Shown: in pieces, positions 36,481 to 49,799 of the stretch
How the letters are laid out: each line of letters begins with the position of its first letter
How positions within the stretch are numbered: the stretch's first letter is position 1
Assembly (NCBI GenBank): GCA_964247055.1
Contig: OZ176053.1
Span: 3,968,001-4,032,000, forward strand
Source: Paragordius varius
Lineage: Eukaryota; Nematomorpha
DNA length: 64,000 bases
Direction: 5' to 3'
Notes under the pieces: generated by a model
Told to the model about the DNA's origin: nothing
Databases searched by the model: none
The model's input: the letters and a program-made list of their open reading frames with translations, nothing else
Position numbers and translations under genes: made by a program

Positions 36481-38320
36481 TTATGATGTGATGCAGTTGA
36501 TCACTGTAATAAGTGTAATTTATTTATATAGAGTAGGTATATATAGCTTACACACAATTAGATTGGAGCCTGCAAAGCCGCTAGTTGAAAAAAGGGCTCA
36601 CGAAAATTGAGATCCATTTATGTGGTCATTTCGGAACATTATTTAATAATTATGATCTCATAGGATTTCAAAACGGTGCTTTGAATTTTTAATACTGTGC
36701 ATTCATACAAGGCTTAAAATTGACGGCTAACTAAAAAACCGCTATACTATAATTTTCACGTTATCGTGGCTATTATCTAAAGCCTTTATTGAACTCGTAT
36801 GGTTTCCTAAGTTTTTTTAAAAATTACTTCCAAACCCACGCCATTTTTGCCGTCCCAGTTAACCGGTGGACCCCTACCCATAGGCCTATATGGAAAAACC
36901 GCTGTTAAATTCTTTGCCTTTATAGGGCAAATATTTAGAATCATTTTTGATACCATCGTCTCATGGGCTATTCGAAAAAATACCTCAACAATAATCCTTT
37001 TATATGATGCCGTATTTTTAGGGCATAAAGATCCAAAATTAACGGCTTATAAAAAAAACGCTTGACCTTAATTATTACCTAGTTACGGGTAATATTTTAA
37101 GCTTTTAATGACCTCATATGGCTTTATAAAATTTCTATAAATTAGCACAAAACAACGCAATTTCTATATAGTGGCGCAGTTTTTGGCGGGTAGCTCCACA
37201 CCCAGAAGCAGGTATAAAAAAATCGTTGTGCATAATTTTTACCTTTATATGTGGAATATTTGGAATTTCATCGATTCATATGTTCCGATAAGTTCCTAAA
37301 AATATTGCTTCAAAACTTAAAAGTTGTTCTATGGCGGCGTATTTTTCCGGGCTTTAAACTTTACTTAGCGATTTATGAAAATCACTCCCTATGTTTAAAA
37401 ATTTGTTTTTAAGGGGTAAAATATATTTTAGGCTCTTATTGAACTCACATAGTCTAATAGGTTTCTGAAATTAAACAACGCAATTTCGATGTGGTGGCGC
37501 AGTTTTAGGCGGGTAGCTCCCTACCCAGAGGCTGATACAAAAGCGCATGATTCATATTTTTGCCTTTTTAGGGAGAATACCTGTAATCATGATCGATTCC
37601 ATATGCTCTCATTAATTTTTGGAAAAATTGCCTTAAAACTGAAAAATTATTCAATGGTGGATAATTATTCCGGGAGAAAAAGGCCTAATTAACGGCTAAT
37701 TTTAAAAAACCGCACGACCTTAAATTCTGCCTTGTTACGGGTAATATTTTAAACACCTATTGAACTGATATGGCCTGATATGTTTTATGAAATTTAGCCC
37801 CTAAGGCACGCTATTTCGATATGACGGGGCAGTTTTTAGCGGGAATATTACCCAGCTATGAATATAAAAAACTCACGACTAAAATTTTTGCATTTAGGAA
37901 ATACCTAGAAACCTCATTGAATTTTTACTGACTCATACCTTGGGCGAAAAATAGATTCAAAAAATGTGGACTCAACTTTTTTGAAAAAATGGTATTTTAC
38001 AGGGAAAGCGGTTAAAAAGAGGCTTTAATTAAAAAAGCGAGCCGACTATCAGCGCAATCGAAAAAAAGTAAAAAAAACCATATTTTAAATCGAATGAATG
38101 ATCCAGCATGTTTTCCGAAAAATTGTCTCATAGACACGATTTTTGTTTCTGTTTTCAAAAAAACCGTTATTTACACCAGGTGGCCCAGTACTGGGGGCCT
38201 AATTTAAAAAAAGGGCGAAGCTATTGTCGGGGCATTTATTAATGATTATGTTTTTCCCACATTAGGATTTGAATTGGTGTACCGGTTTTCTTTAAACAGG
38301 TCACAAAGCCAGCATTTTGC
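36243..38320. repeat. R2 repeat, copy b
   Basis: Aligns with 14338-16800 from 'caagcacaccaaatttaaaa' to 'cacaaagccagcattttgca'. The marker box recurs near 36850, 37171, 37493 and 37825, giving a regular period of about 320-332 bp. It has fewer units than copy a, so unit number varies between copies. It contains an (AT)n tract at about 36429-36480 that copy a holds only in reduced form near 14540. Confidence 0.7.
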
Positions 38321-38792
38321 ATTATATATATATATATATATTATCCTTATCGATACCCCCAATTTTCGCAGTATATAACTTTTTTCTTCTCAATCAATTC
38401 TCTTAATTTCCAGTATAACCGTTTGAATAAATAACTCTTACTCATCGCACAGAATAGAAACTAATGAAAAATATATTTTGACAAAATAATATTAACAAAA
38501 TAAATATATTTAGATAAAATTAATGTATTTTGATCCAAAAATATATAGAGATTCTAATAGTGCTGTTCTTAGAAGTCATATGGAATATATATTTTATTTT
38601 TATGGTAATAGATTCATACGAAAAGTCGTATAATATCCCACATTTTTTTTTAATAAGAAAAATATATTTTTCATTCTAAAAAACATTCATACACATTTTA
38701 GGAGAATTATAATATCTATACAACAGCTAATTTTTAATAAGCTATCTGAGTCTTACATTTTGGACTCCACAAAAATGGTGCAGCTCTCTTAA

Positions 38793-39272
38793 CACATCGA
38801 TTCAGATTTGGGTATCTAAATACCCCAGATTATATTTAAGTTCATATTTTCAAGAAACTACTAAATGAAACGATACCAATTTAAATATCTGCAAATCATA
38901 AAATTTAATTTAAAAAAAGTTTTATATCAAACTACTTCGACGCCATTTATATTTTACAACAAATTTGCAAAATATTGTGTTTATATATTTTTAAAACTAA
39001 AATCAATGATATTTATTCATCTAACATTATAAAAGGAGACAAAGCGCATTTTGTATTATTTTTAAATTTACCTTCAGCACACATGACACGTTACTGAATT
39101 TTTGCCTTCGGGTTTTACCTTATAATAAGTAATATCAAGTATTATATATGAAAACTTTTTGAATGGTTTCAATCCCTTCTATATCTTTGAAGTGTTTTAT
39201 AGGTTTAGCAGTATTGATCCACACGTAGAACTTAATTTAAATCGAGGACTAAAATGAATGTGTTGTTTTGTT
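38793..39272 (+). mobile_element. TTAA-type element, family R3, copy
   Basis: TTAA at 38789-38792, then CACATCGATTCAGATTTGGG and the palindromic 'ggtatctaaataccc'. The body has 'tcaaactacttcgacgccat' and ends near 'ggactaaaatgaatgtgttg'. The right edge has decayed. Confidence 0.6.
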
Positions 39273-39299
39273 TATAAATAAGCGTGGTGCGCATAAGAA

Positions 39300-40001
39300 C
39301 CTTTTCTGGGCAAATAAGAATAAACAATATTTGTTTTTTTATATTGGAAAAGTAATGAGGCATAAATATAATATAGAGAAAGTATAATTTTTTGATATTT
39401 TATAAAACCACTTATTCCACACAAATGCAATGATTTAAAGATTTTTGCCTTAAACCCGAATTTAATGGCGAACAAATACTTTATCAGCATCGATTTATGG
39501 AAAAAATGATTTTATAATACTAAAAACTAATTCCATAATAACAATAAAAATAGGCCTCCTCAAAACATTGTCCAATAAATTTCAAAATTATATTTATTAT
39601 TTTAATGTCAAATCTAAATTATATTTAAAATTATAATCGCTTTTTTGCTGATTTAAAAAAAACTAGCTCATTTTAGCGAATTTAAAACGTCTCTGCCATA
39701 AATAAGTTATTTTACAAATATTAAATATTTAATATATTTTTTTAATAAAAATATTTAGCACGAGCTTACTTTGCGACTTCTGGACATAATTTAATACTAA
39801 ATAGAATACTTGTAAGCAAAATGAAAACCATAAGAATGTGTATTATTCCATCATTATATATTATATCAGGGTATATTTTAAACCCCCGATTTCGTGCGCT
39901 GTGTAATATAATTTTTTTAATATTGTTATATCGCAATACGTAAATAAATTACTTTATGTTTTTACATTGATTCATTTCAATATGATCACTTGTTGTAATC
40001 A
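39300..40001. other. Gene-free stretch upstream of macoilin
   Basis: Worn R4-like sequence in inverted orientation at about 39500-39800, then 'cccccgatttcgtgcgctgtgt' near 39882, which resembles 'cccgatttcgggcgccgtgt' near 21703. The macoilin promoter must lie here; no element can be named. Confidence 0.4.
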
Positions 40002-43000
40002 ATGAAAAGGAAAAATTTAGACTATCCAAAATTAAGACGTACAAGTAGGCGAACAAAAATAAATGAATACACATATAGCAGGTAATTAATTATTATATGT
40101 TATAGCTCATTTATTTATATTAAATTTTTTTTGATATGGGCTATTGTCCTTCTGGCAGATTTTATGCTGGAATTTCGTTTCGAATATTTATGGCCATTTT
40201 GGTTGCTAATAAGAAGCGTATACGATTCGTTTAAATACCAAGGATTGGTAAAATTATATATATTTTTAGGCCTTTTCTGTATTTTTTGTTTTTATTGCAT
40301 TAACCTCTGATATGATTTGTCTTTTGACTATACCAGTTCATTGGTTATTTTTTGCAGCCAGTACCTATGTTTGGGTCCAATTTATATGGCATACAGGTTT
40401 TATAAATGATAAAGTTTTAGAAAAAGGAATATGTTTGCCCACTATATCTTTGTGGCTCTTATTTGTTTATATTGAGGCTTCAGTTCGCCTAAGAGAACTT
40501 AAAAATGTCCCATTACACCTTGATCTATGTCGACCTTTTGCGGCCCATTGGTAATGTATTTCACTAATTATATAGTATTGGTTACCCAATGGTTACACTT
40601 GGTTTTGGTTTCAAAAGTTATATTGGATATCGACTGCGAAAGGTTTTTTCATCATTTAATCGTTTCTAGAAAAAACAGCAAGATATTGCTAATGAAAATG
40701 CTTTTTATTACGATTTAATGAAAAAAGCTTTACCAATGGAATACATTGAAGAGGAAGTTGTTCAAATTAATCCCAAAAGTATATTTTTTATTATAATTTA
40801 TTAGACAACGTAAAAGCAAACGGATATTGCAAAGATGTCCACATTCCAAATGGTATAAACATTTTTTCGCATATTTTAAATATTATAAAATCTAAATTTA
40901 TTTTTCATAGGAATTGCCCACACAAATGAGACAAATGATGATCATCATCAACATCATACCAAATCCATATCCCCTCACAGGCGCACTAATGGCTCGCTTC
41001 ATACAACACATATTCCTAGACACCAATCTCAATCACATCATCATCACCGCAACCAGAGTGATCATGGCACGACTCTAAATAGCGATACAACCAATTATTC
41101 ATTTATAGGATCGCTATTTAAACATTATCAACACATAAACAGCAATCCCATTAATGATGTTGATGAATCCGCTCACAAAGACGATTCCACAACAATAATC
41201 GACTCAGCAATGCAAACTCGTCACCCCGTGGGTGGTCGCATTATTTATGCCATTACTCGAATCATATGTTTCCTTTGTGCCACAATTTATTCATCTATCA
41301 ATCTGCTAGTTTTCACACAACCGGAAAAGCGAATAACGGATCATTCTAAAACCTCGCATGAATCTCAATCGCAGCTATTATCAAATAAACGATCTACCTC
41401 CTGTAATTCCCAAAATTCAGAATACACAGCTAATAAAGTACCAACATCAAATTTGACAAAAGATGCAGCCATAAGACGGCATAGTACACATTCATCTTTG
41501 GTTAATAGAACCGTCTTAAATAACCAAAATATACCCAAAACTAGAAGTAATAAATCGACGGTGGCAAATGATAAATTGAATATACATCCTCGTTCGCGAT
41601 CAGAACATGAATCCTTAGACGAAGATGATAATATTGATATTCAAATAAATAATGAAACAGTTCAACACTATCGTTCAAACGAACATTTATCCAAAAGTGT
41701 TAGCGAAGAATTAGATTCTCATCGCTCCTTTCTACAACAATGTAATGATTTAAAATTTCCATCCTTTTTTACGACAGATGGACCTGAAAAGTATTCCATA
41801 CAAGGCAATGAAAGAAAAGACGACAGCGCACCCAATATTATAAAGGGTGGAAAATCAACATCTAGTTCACTCCAGCAAGGCTTAAAGAAAGATAAAAAGC
41901 AGCATACACAAAAGAGCAAAATAGCATCGACAACGAAATCGTCATACGTTAAACTCGATGATAAAAACAAGCGAATATCTTCTGATGATGCTCGTGATTC
42001 CGACACTGGTGATATGACATCATCTTCCCTGGAATATATCGAATATAACAGTGATAGTTTGGTCCATAAAAACAAATTTTGTTTGCCACCTCATGGGAAC
42101 ACATTGTCAACCGCAAATACATCATCAATGAGCAATGGTGGAAATGGAAAAGCGGCTGCTATTATATTTTGTACCGCCGCATCCTCCATCATAACAACCA
42201 TGTGCAATATGAGTAAAAGTATTTTTACACAAACCTTAGCTTATACTTCAAGCACGACTACAACCAATGTTGTATCATTAATGTCAAGCAGTTGTGGTAC
42301 TAATAGTATATTGACAACGACATCATGCTCAGTTACAAAACAATCTTCTAATTCATATGGCGTTGCTAACACATTTTTGGGTAATCTTAAATCTACCCTT
42401 TTCCCATCCACCAATCAGCATAATAAGGGCCGGGGCAGTTTATCATCAGAGGTCAGACTAATTTCATCTTCTATACTACCAAATATTAAAACTGATAATA
42501 ATACTACGTTACATACTACTGTGATAAATTCTCATCTCGTTAACAACAAAGGTAATAATAGCTCTAATAACAATACTACGATTACGGCATCCTTAAATGG
42601 ATTTTGGGGTCAATTCATGAATACTAACAACGCTGCTCATCATCATCATCATGTTAACATGGGAGAAAAAAGTGAAAACAAAAATTTAGAACCAAACTCA
42701 TACACGGACATTCGTCATTTCCCTGTCCCAAATGGTGACTTGCACGGTATAATGAACCATTTAAACGATATTAATACACTAGCTCCGCACAGCCAGAAAT
42801 CAAATAACCCATTATCAACAACAAATTCTTTAATCGTTTCTGACACTTACAAGTAGGATTTTTGCGTTCGTTTTTTCTCAAAAATTTTAAATGCCAATTT
42901 ACTTTAGATGTTGTTTTTATTACTTAAGATTCTTAATATGTTTAATTAAAACGATATAGGTTTAGCAACAAATATCCCTTTAACATGTTTTATTATCCTT

Positions 43001-46000
43001 TCTAAAAACTAAAAATTAAGGTGAAACATGAAAATGTTTTGGTCCAAAAGGTGTGTATAATTATACTAACAATTTATTGATTATTTTTGTGTTAGTGTGT
43101 ATGCGTGTGTTAGTGTGTAGGAGTCTGTCTTTTCTAAGCCAAAAGAAATTTACTTATACATATATGTTAAGCACAGTAACTTATTTCTTTAATGATTAAT
43201 TATTTAACATGAATGTAACTTTTTTGCACATATATTATCGGAATATTAGCACCTTCTAATAATCACGCATTTTTAGCATTTTTCTTCTTATTATTATTAT
43301 ATTTACATTTAATTAAAAAATAAATTTAAACCATGCAAAATAATAATGTTTAACAAAAAAATTATAATAATTATTTTTCTTATATTGTGTGTGTGAGATA
43401 TATAAGTATTATATGTTTGAAGATATAAAAAATATTTTTTCTAAAAAATCAATAAATTTAGCGCAAAAAATAGTAGTACAATTATATGTTAGCTTGCTTA
43501 GGCATTGTATGAACACAATATTGCCACATTATTAAAAACGAACAAAAAAATAAGAAAATTAATAAGTAGCTTTATACCGATATATTATATATTTATATAT
43601 TATGATTTTATTAATATTATATAGACTACTGCCAAAATTCTCAATATTATAATATGTCTAAATTTAATTCTTAACTATATTAAATTTATCAATAATATCT
43701 CACGTACTTTTTTTCCCTTTCCAATTATTGCCATATAATAGAGTACAAAGATATATTATTATTTAATGCTTGATTTTTTGTTTTTGTTGATAATAAATTT
43801 TTAATACAGTAGTTGTGCCTAATGCGTTATAGATTACAATGTTTTGAGAGTTCACAAGGGTATTCATACAATTTTATTGGATTTTTTGTGCTAAGATTTT
43901 ACCGCCAGAACCAATATTGATGGCTTAAAAAGTTTTTTTAAATGGTGCATATCGCCTTTTTTAAAGCAGGGAAACTAAAAAAAAATTTTAACCGAGTTTA
44001 TGTCCTTAGTAAGATTCGTTAAGCCATTAACAATATTACACATTACTGTATCTAAATGAAATCTTACAATACTTTTGTGTTATGGAGGTATAAAATTTGA
44101 CAGGAATCTCAAAATTTTTTTTGCATTATTGAAAATTTATTTTTTTCATTATTTTAGAATGGAAATCGATATTAAAAAATTGAAGAATGATCTCTTAGCT
44201 AGTCGCTCGTGTGAACAGGAATTACGCAACCAAATACTAGTGTTACAAAATGGTGAAAAATATGCGAAAAATGAAATTTATCAATTAAAACATGACAATG
44301 ATATGTTACAAGCCAAGTAATTTATAACTGCATTTCTTAAAATATTTGATTTAATATAAAATTGATCAGACTCGCATTAGATATAATTAATTTTTTAACA
44401 TAGGTATATCGTTTCATGATGTAGGATAAAATTTGATGCATAACACGGGCATTAACATTCACGTTTAAAAAATAGTTGATAATAAAGATATAATATTTTT
44501 GCATATCAAACAAAATAAAACGGTATTTTTCGATAAATTTATAAAAGAAATAAAGCTTAATTTTTTAGTTACCGCCAAATAGAGAATTAATATTGGAGTT
44601 AAAGCTTTTGACATTGGAAATATTTTATTTCGTTATGATATTAATAGGCAATATATGTCTTTTATGTATTATATAGTTAGTTCTTTAGCAATTAATCGTT
44701 AAACACTCTTGTGAATTCGTAATTTTATCATTATAAGTGCTCGTAATTAATTCCAACTTGGTTATTTTGTATCCAAATTATATTTTCTTTCAGTAATGGG
44801 CACTTTTAATTCATCAATTTAGGACCCTTTTGCAACATATAAATACTGGCAAGCGTTGAAATTTATATATATTATTTTACACATTAATTCCGTTTGATTA
44901 GTGATGATTAAACTTATGACCGTGATTGTAATTGCATTTAAATACCGAATCCAATTTTTATACATTTCACGTGTTTAATAAAAAAAATAATTAAAAACCT
45001 AAAAATATGATAAAATATGAAATTTACCCTTTGTGAAATCTTGTTTATTTGTCATAAAAATGTCAATAACATCACTAAAAAAGTTTAATTGATTCTAATA
45101 TTTCTTAAAGCTGCCATAATTTTGCGTTTTGGTATAGGTTAATATTTATGGTTACTCAGCATTCATCTGTTGATATTTTAATCCTAATTTTATACTTAAT
45201 TCAAAATTTACTTTTTACATATTTTTTATTTATTATATTCATTATCACAAATTTATATTTTCATGTTTTTTTCCCCAGAATCAATAGTCTTTTAAGCCTT
45301 AAACACCAAGAAAAAATGCAATTGTTTGCCGTCGAAAAACGTTTGGCTGAGGAGCAAAAAACGAGAATTAAGCTTGAAACGCAATTAGGAAACAATAATA
45401 CTCATTTGGACAAAAAAGCAAATTACTCTCCAACCACCACCACTACATATAATTCAATCAAGTTTACATTATATATTTTTAGGGTTTTATTAAAATTATT
45501 TCTGTAAACCTAAAAATATGATTTATAAATTATTTTATGGCTAAGTAATTTAATTTAAAATAACATATTAATAATTTTTCGGTTTATAGATGCACCTTTT
45601 TAAAAGATTATTTTCAGTTTTTCTTTTCATTCCGTGAAATTAACAAAAAGGCAGGTTTATTAGACAATATTAAATTTATAAAAATTTAATGAATCTTTTC
45701 TATTAATTATCGCTTTTTCAGTTTAACATAAAGTATCTCGTGCTTAATAGAGTATTAAAATTTGAATTTTTAACCAAATCATTTTACATTGCATTATGAG
45801 ACAGATATAATTTAAAATATATAATAGCAAAAATGAATGCTCAGAATTGTGCAAAACTCAGAGGAAAGATTTAGAAAATGACATCAAACAACTTTGTAAA
45901 GATGCTAAAATACGCCAAGAACAAATGTGGGCAATGGAAAAAGAATTTCAAGTACTTATTGTTTTTTCTTTCTTCCAAACAGTTTTATTTGATTAATGTT

Positions 46001-48808
46001 GTTTACTTATTTATAAAAGTAATTATATTTAGTATTCATTTATTATTTATTTAAAAAACCATTCAATATTTATATTTTTTTCCACAGAGTATGCGTCAAA
46101 AAAAGGAACAACTCAAAGACCATGAAATGCTTATTGTTACTATAAATGCTTTGAAAAATAAGAATGTACACTTAGAAACAAGCTTGAACGCAGAAACTAA
46201 ATTGAAACTTGACTTATTCACTGCGCTTAGTGAGGCCAAACGTAACCTTGAAATTAATCAAAGTATATATATTTTTTTCATATATTATATATAATTATAC
46301 TTTTAATTAATATTTATTTATATTTGGTTAAACCTTGATTTTTGGCTAGAAAAACTATTTGCAAAACATAAATGATGATTCTATATATTTATATAGTATA
46401 ATTAAAAGTTAATTAAATATTTATAAATGTGCATTTATTATTGCAATGTAGGTGATATTAAATTAAACTATTAGTGTTTATATAAAATATTTAACCCCAA
46501 AAATATGTTAACAAACGCGATTGAATCGAATGATCATCACTATTAATATGATTTTATTTTAATTAATTGACGGAACCATTATTTGAAATGTATTTAAACT
46601 ATATCATATTATAAATAAACCCAAGTTCTCATGTAAATAGGCATTCGTATGTTATATTATATTTAAGCTTGGACCACAACCATAAGTAAATTGGAATCAA
46701 CCTAAATTTAGAGTAGCACAAAAGATTGATAATAGCTTAAAACGGTTTTTATAGAAAAATATTTTGTTTAGAATTAACCTGACCTTCTTTATTAAGGGAA
46801 ACTGTTATGTGGCCAAAAATTACGCAATTTTGCTTTACAAATTGTTTTTAAAAATGTGAAAATCACAAAACACCACTTAAACTAGTTAAACCCGGAAACA
46901 GATAAACAGACTTTGTATATAGAAAATCGGTTTAAAATTGTTTCGTAATTCGGTTTCGCCAAGTCATACTATTACTTGTATATAATATAAATATGTAACA
47001 ACCCGCTCTCTGTCTTAACTCTATTAATTTACTCTTGGGTCAAATTATTATTCCAATGATATAAATTGTCTAAATTAAAGCTTATTAACCTCTCTAAAAA
47101 TGAAAAATTAATATAATTTAATTATTTAAACAATGCATTTTAGCTGTTTTACAACGCAAAGAACGCGAAATATCTGATCTCAAATCACGGCTTACACAGC
47201 AACAATGTATTATAACCAGCACCTCAACATCAACATTAAACACATTATTACAATCCGCACCAGTGTTAGGGACCAACACCACCATCACAAATAATAATAA
47301 TACAGTCAAAAGTGTCCCCAAAGCTTTGATAGAAAGTAGTAACATAAATCCGCGATGTAATTCAAGTGGGGACAGTTCTGGACGTGCTTCAGTGTCACAA
47401 AAGTCCTCACATTCAAATAATATCATCTTTCCAGCCACATCGTCTTTTCCCCTTGCTGGCAAACTATTTGTTTCTTGTGATGATTCGACAATTATCACTT
47501 CAACCAGTATGATACCTGATTTGTCAGTTATTAATGTAACAACCATAACAAACTTAACTAATAATAATAATAATTTTTATGGTACATACAACAACACTGA
47601 GTGCAATATGAATGCTGCGGCATCTCCATACTTTTCCTACACAACGTTTGCCAAAAATAATAAAAATATTATTGATAGTAAAAGCATTAATGCTGATATT
47701 GATCCCATCTCTAACTTAGCCATTATGTCTCAATTGTATAATAACAACAGTAACTATCTTCTGAATAGTAATAAAATGACAAATGCATCAGCAGGGCTGG
47801 TTTCAAATAGTCATCATTTATATGACGAATTATTTAATTCTCAAAAACCCAATCCTAATCTTAAGCCGATAAATGATGTTTTGGAAGGAATGAATCCATC
47901 CTCTTTAGCTCTATTTAATTCGTCCATTTTTATGGCATCAAACGAAAGTATAATTGATTAAATCTTTTTAATTTGAAAAAAATTTAAAATTTCATAAAAT
48001 TATCGTAATTTATTATTTTTTGTATCACATAGATTCTAAAACGGGCACAAGTCCAGACATTAATGGCCTATCCCATTCATTTTTGTATTCGACTTCACCA
48101 CATAATCAGGGAAACATGAACAATGCCAATTATTTAAACACATCATCAAACGCTTTTACTGGCAAGTATGTTGGCGATCAAATGTTTGGAGCTTTAAATT
48201 TTAATAGTAATAACAATAACATGAATAATAATTGGTTTGATAGCACATCTCTTTCCTTCAATCCTTACCATCCTGAACAACAAAGGAATGTTTCTTCACC
48301 CATGAACTATGATAATGTTGCAAACAAAAATTATAAGGCTTCAAATAATAATGTTAACTCTACGTTTTATAATAACATCTCATCATCAATTGTACAAACG
48401 GTTCCATCACCATCAAACAACAACAACACTTTTAATAATTTTTTCCATGAACTAGCTGCAACATTTAACGGAAAAAATTCAAACTTTATGGAGCAGGCTG
48501 AAAATAATATTTTTAATGGTAAAAAACTGAAACATAATAAAATGAATGATATGCCCGATACCGACAAATATGACAAGAATAATGATAATGATAAAAATAA
48601 TTTAGAGGCTAATACAGGCATAATTTTTTTGATGGATGGAGGGAATGAGACTTTGTCTTTTCGGAAAAACAAATCGTTTTCAACTAAATCTACATCGCCT
48701 AAGCATAAAAGTACCGATAATGTTAAAAGTAATGTTAAATCAACCGCATCAAATTTAGCGTCTAATAACACTGAGAATCATGAAAAAATTTGTGATGGAA
48801 ATAAATAA
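40002..48808 (+). CDS. MACO1: Macoilin, greatly enlarged (about 1,629 aa), 13 exons
   Basis: Exons: 40002-40081, 40106-40247, 40270-40550, 40576-40642, 40670-40778, 40805-40852, 40911-42852, 44158-44316, 45279-45461, 45828-45951, 46088-46262, 47144-47947, 48033-48808. Every junction is GT-AG and in phase, and the total is 1,630 codons with stop. Macoilin is a conserved multi-pass ER/neuronal protein needed for neuronal excitability in worms. The N-terminal membrane region is nearly collinear with human macoilin (FRFEYLWPFWLLIRSVYDSF, LFFAASTYVWVQFIWHT, LDLCRPFAAHCIGYP; segments about 28-185). The coiled coil in exons 8-12 also matches (DIKKLKNDLLASR, NAETKLKLDLFTAL, LQRKEREISDLK). Exon 7 (about 646 codons) and exons 12-13 are Asn/Ser/His-rich and probably disordered; they account for the extra length over the human 664 aa. 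Exon 7 also encodes a hydrophobic stretch at about 352-377 not expected in macoilin. Confidence 0.93.
40082..40804 (+). other. Cluster of five micro-introns in macoilin
   Basis: Introns at 40082-40105 (24 nt), 40248-40269 (22 nt), 40551-40575 (25 nt), 40643-40669 (27 nt) and 40779-40804 (26 nt). Each starts GT and ends AG, and removing each restores the macoilin reading frame and family match across the junction (for example KYQGL|AFSVFFV and FAAHC|IGYP). They are rich in A+T with a short pyrimidine run before AG. Confidence 0.9.
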
Positions 48809-49530
48809 TTAGTTTTAGTATTGACAAATTTTAATGTTTAAAAAATTTAATCTATCTTATTTTGCGGCCTTTAATACGCTTTTTGATCCATTTTTTCAAT
48901 TTCAAGCTACTTATAAAATGTGTGTCATTTAGTATTCAATTTTTTAGGTTTTACTCAAAGTTTTTTTAATAATTCATACCATTTATACATTATGTATTCA
49001 GTGTTTTTTATATATATACACAAAACGCACGGCAAAAATTAAACCTTTACATGTTACTCTATCGTAAATTCGTCCTATTATTTTATATAACTATATATTC
49101 ATTCCTATTCATAGTAGGAAACCAAAAATTTGCTTTTATAACAAAAAATAATATTTTGACTATGAAAAATATGTTGGCATCACTTAAATTTTAGTAATAG
49201 ATTTTCAGTGTTATTAGACTTGATTAGATATCTTACCTATACTATTCACAACATAGCTGATGAGACATAAATAAATTGCGTCAATTTTACAATTAATACA
49301 ACATAATGGTTTTGATTTAATTATCTGTGTAAAATTATCGCAAAAAATAAATTGATACATAAATGTTTTAATTCCAAGAAATTCGTTGTTTTTTAGATCT
49401 GGTGGCATTAATATTTAATATATAAATATCACTAAAAGATCATAACGAATGTAATGGTCAATCCAGATATTTTTGGTGAAAACACTGAATCAGGGTATGG
49501 TGTTAAAAAATATCGTGATGAAATATATAC
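48809..49530. other. Macoilin 3' flank, no gene
   Basis: AT-rich. An antisense 64-codon frame at 49214-49408 shows no family match. Confidence 0.4.
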
Positions 49531-49791
49531 AATAAAAATTGAAATTATACGGACAAACTAAAAATACAAAGATACATATTTTTTTTAAGAAAACCATACT
49601 TTTTATATCGATTTTTTAATATATGTAATTGATTTAAACTGTAAAGCAAAAAATAAAGATGTATATTGGTAATACAATCATATGTATTTTCGATTGTAAT
49701 GGTTTTTTGAGGATAAAATAAGTTTTAATATAGTTTTTTGAAAAAAAAATTTGTCATACTTTTACTTGTCCGTACAATTTCAATTTTTACT
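49531..49791. mobile_element. Small inverted-repeat element (about 260 bp)
   Basis: Left end AATAAAAATTGAAATTATAC followed by GGACAAACTAAAAA; the right end read on the other strand gives AGTAAAAATTGAAATTGTAC then GGACAAGTAAAA. About 30 bp of terminal inverted repeat with only a few mismatches. No target duplication resolved. A solo match to one end is in the last ALDH intron (26909-26938). Confidence 0.6.
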
Positions 49792-49799
49792 CTATGCGC

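Noticed and set aside
42853-42858. Stop codon TAG at the end of macoilin exon 7 as the true gene end
   Set aside because: The stop lies within a donor (AA|gtagga). Splicing to 44158 restores the conserved coiled coil in phase, so the gene continues.
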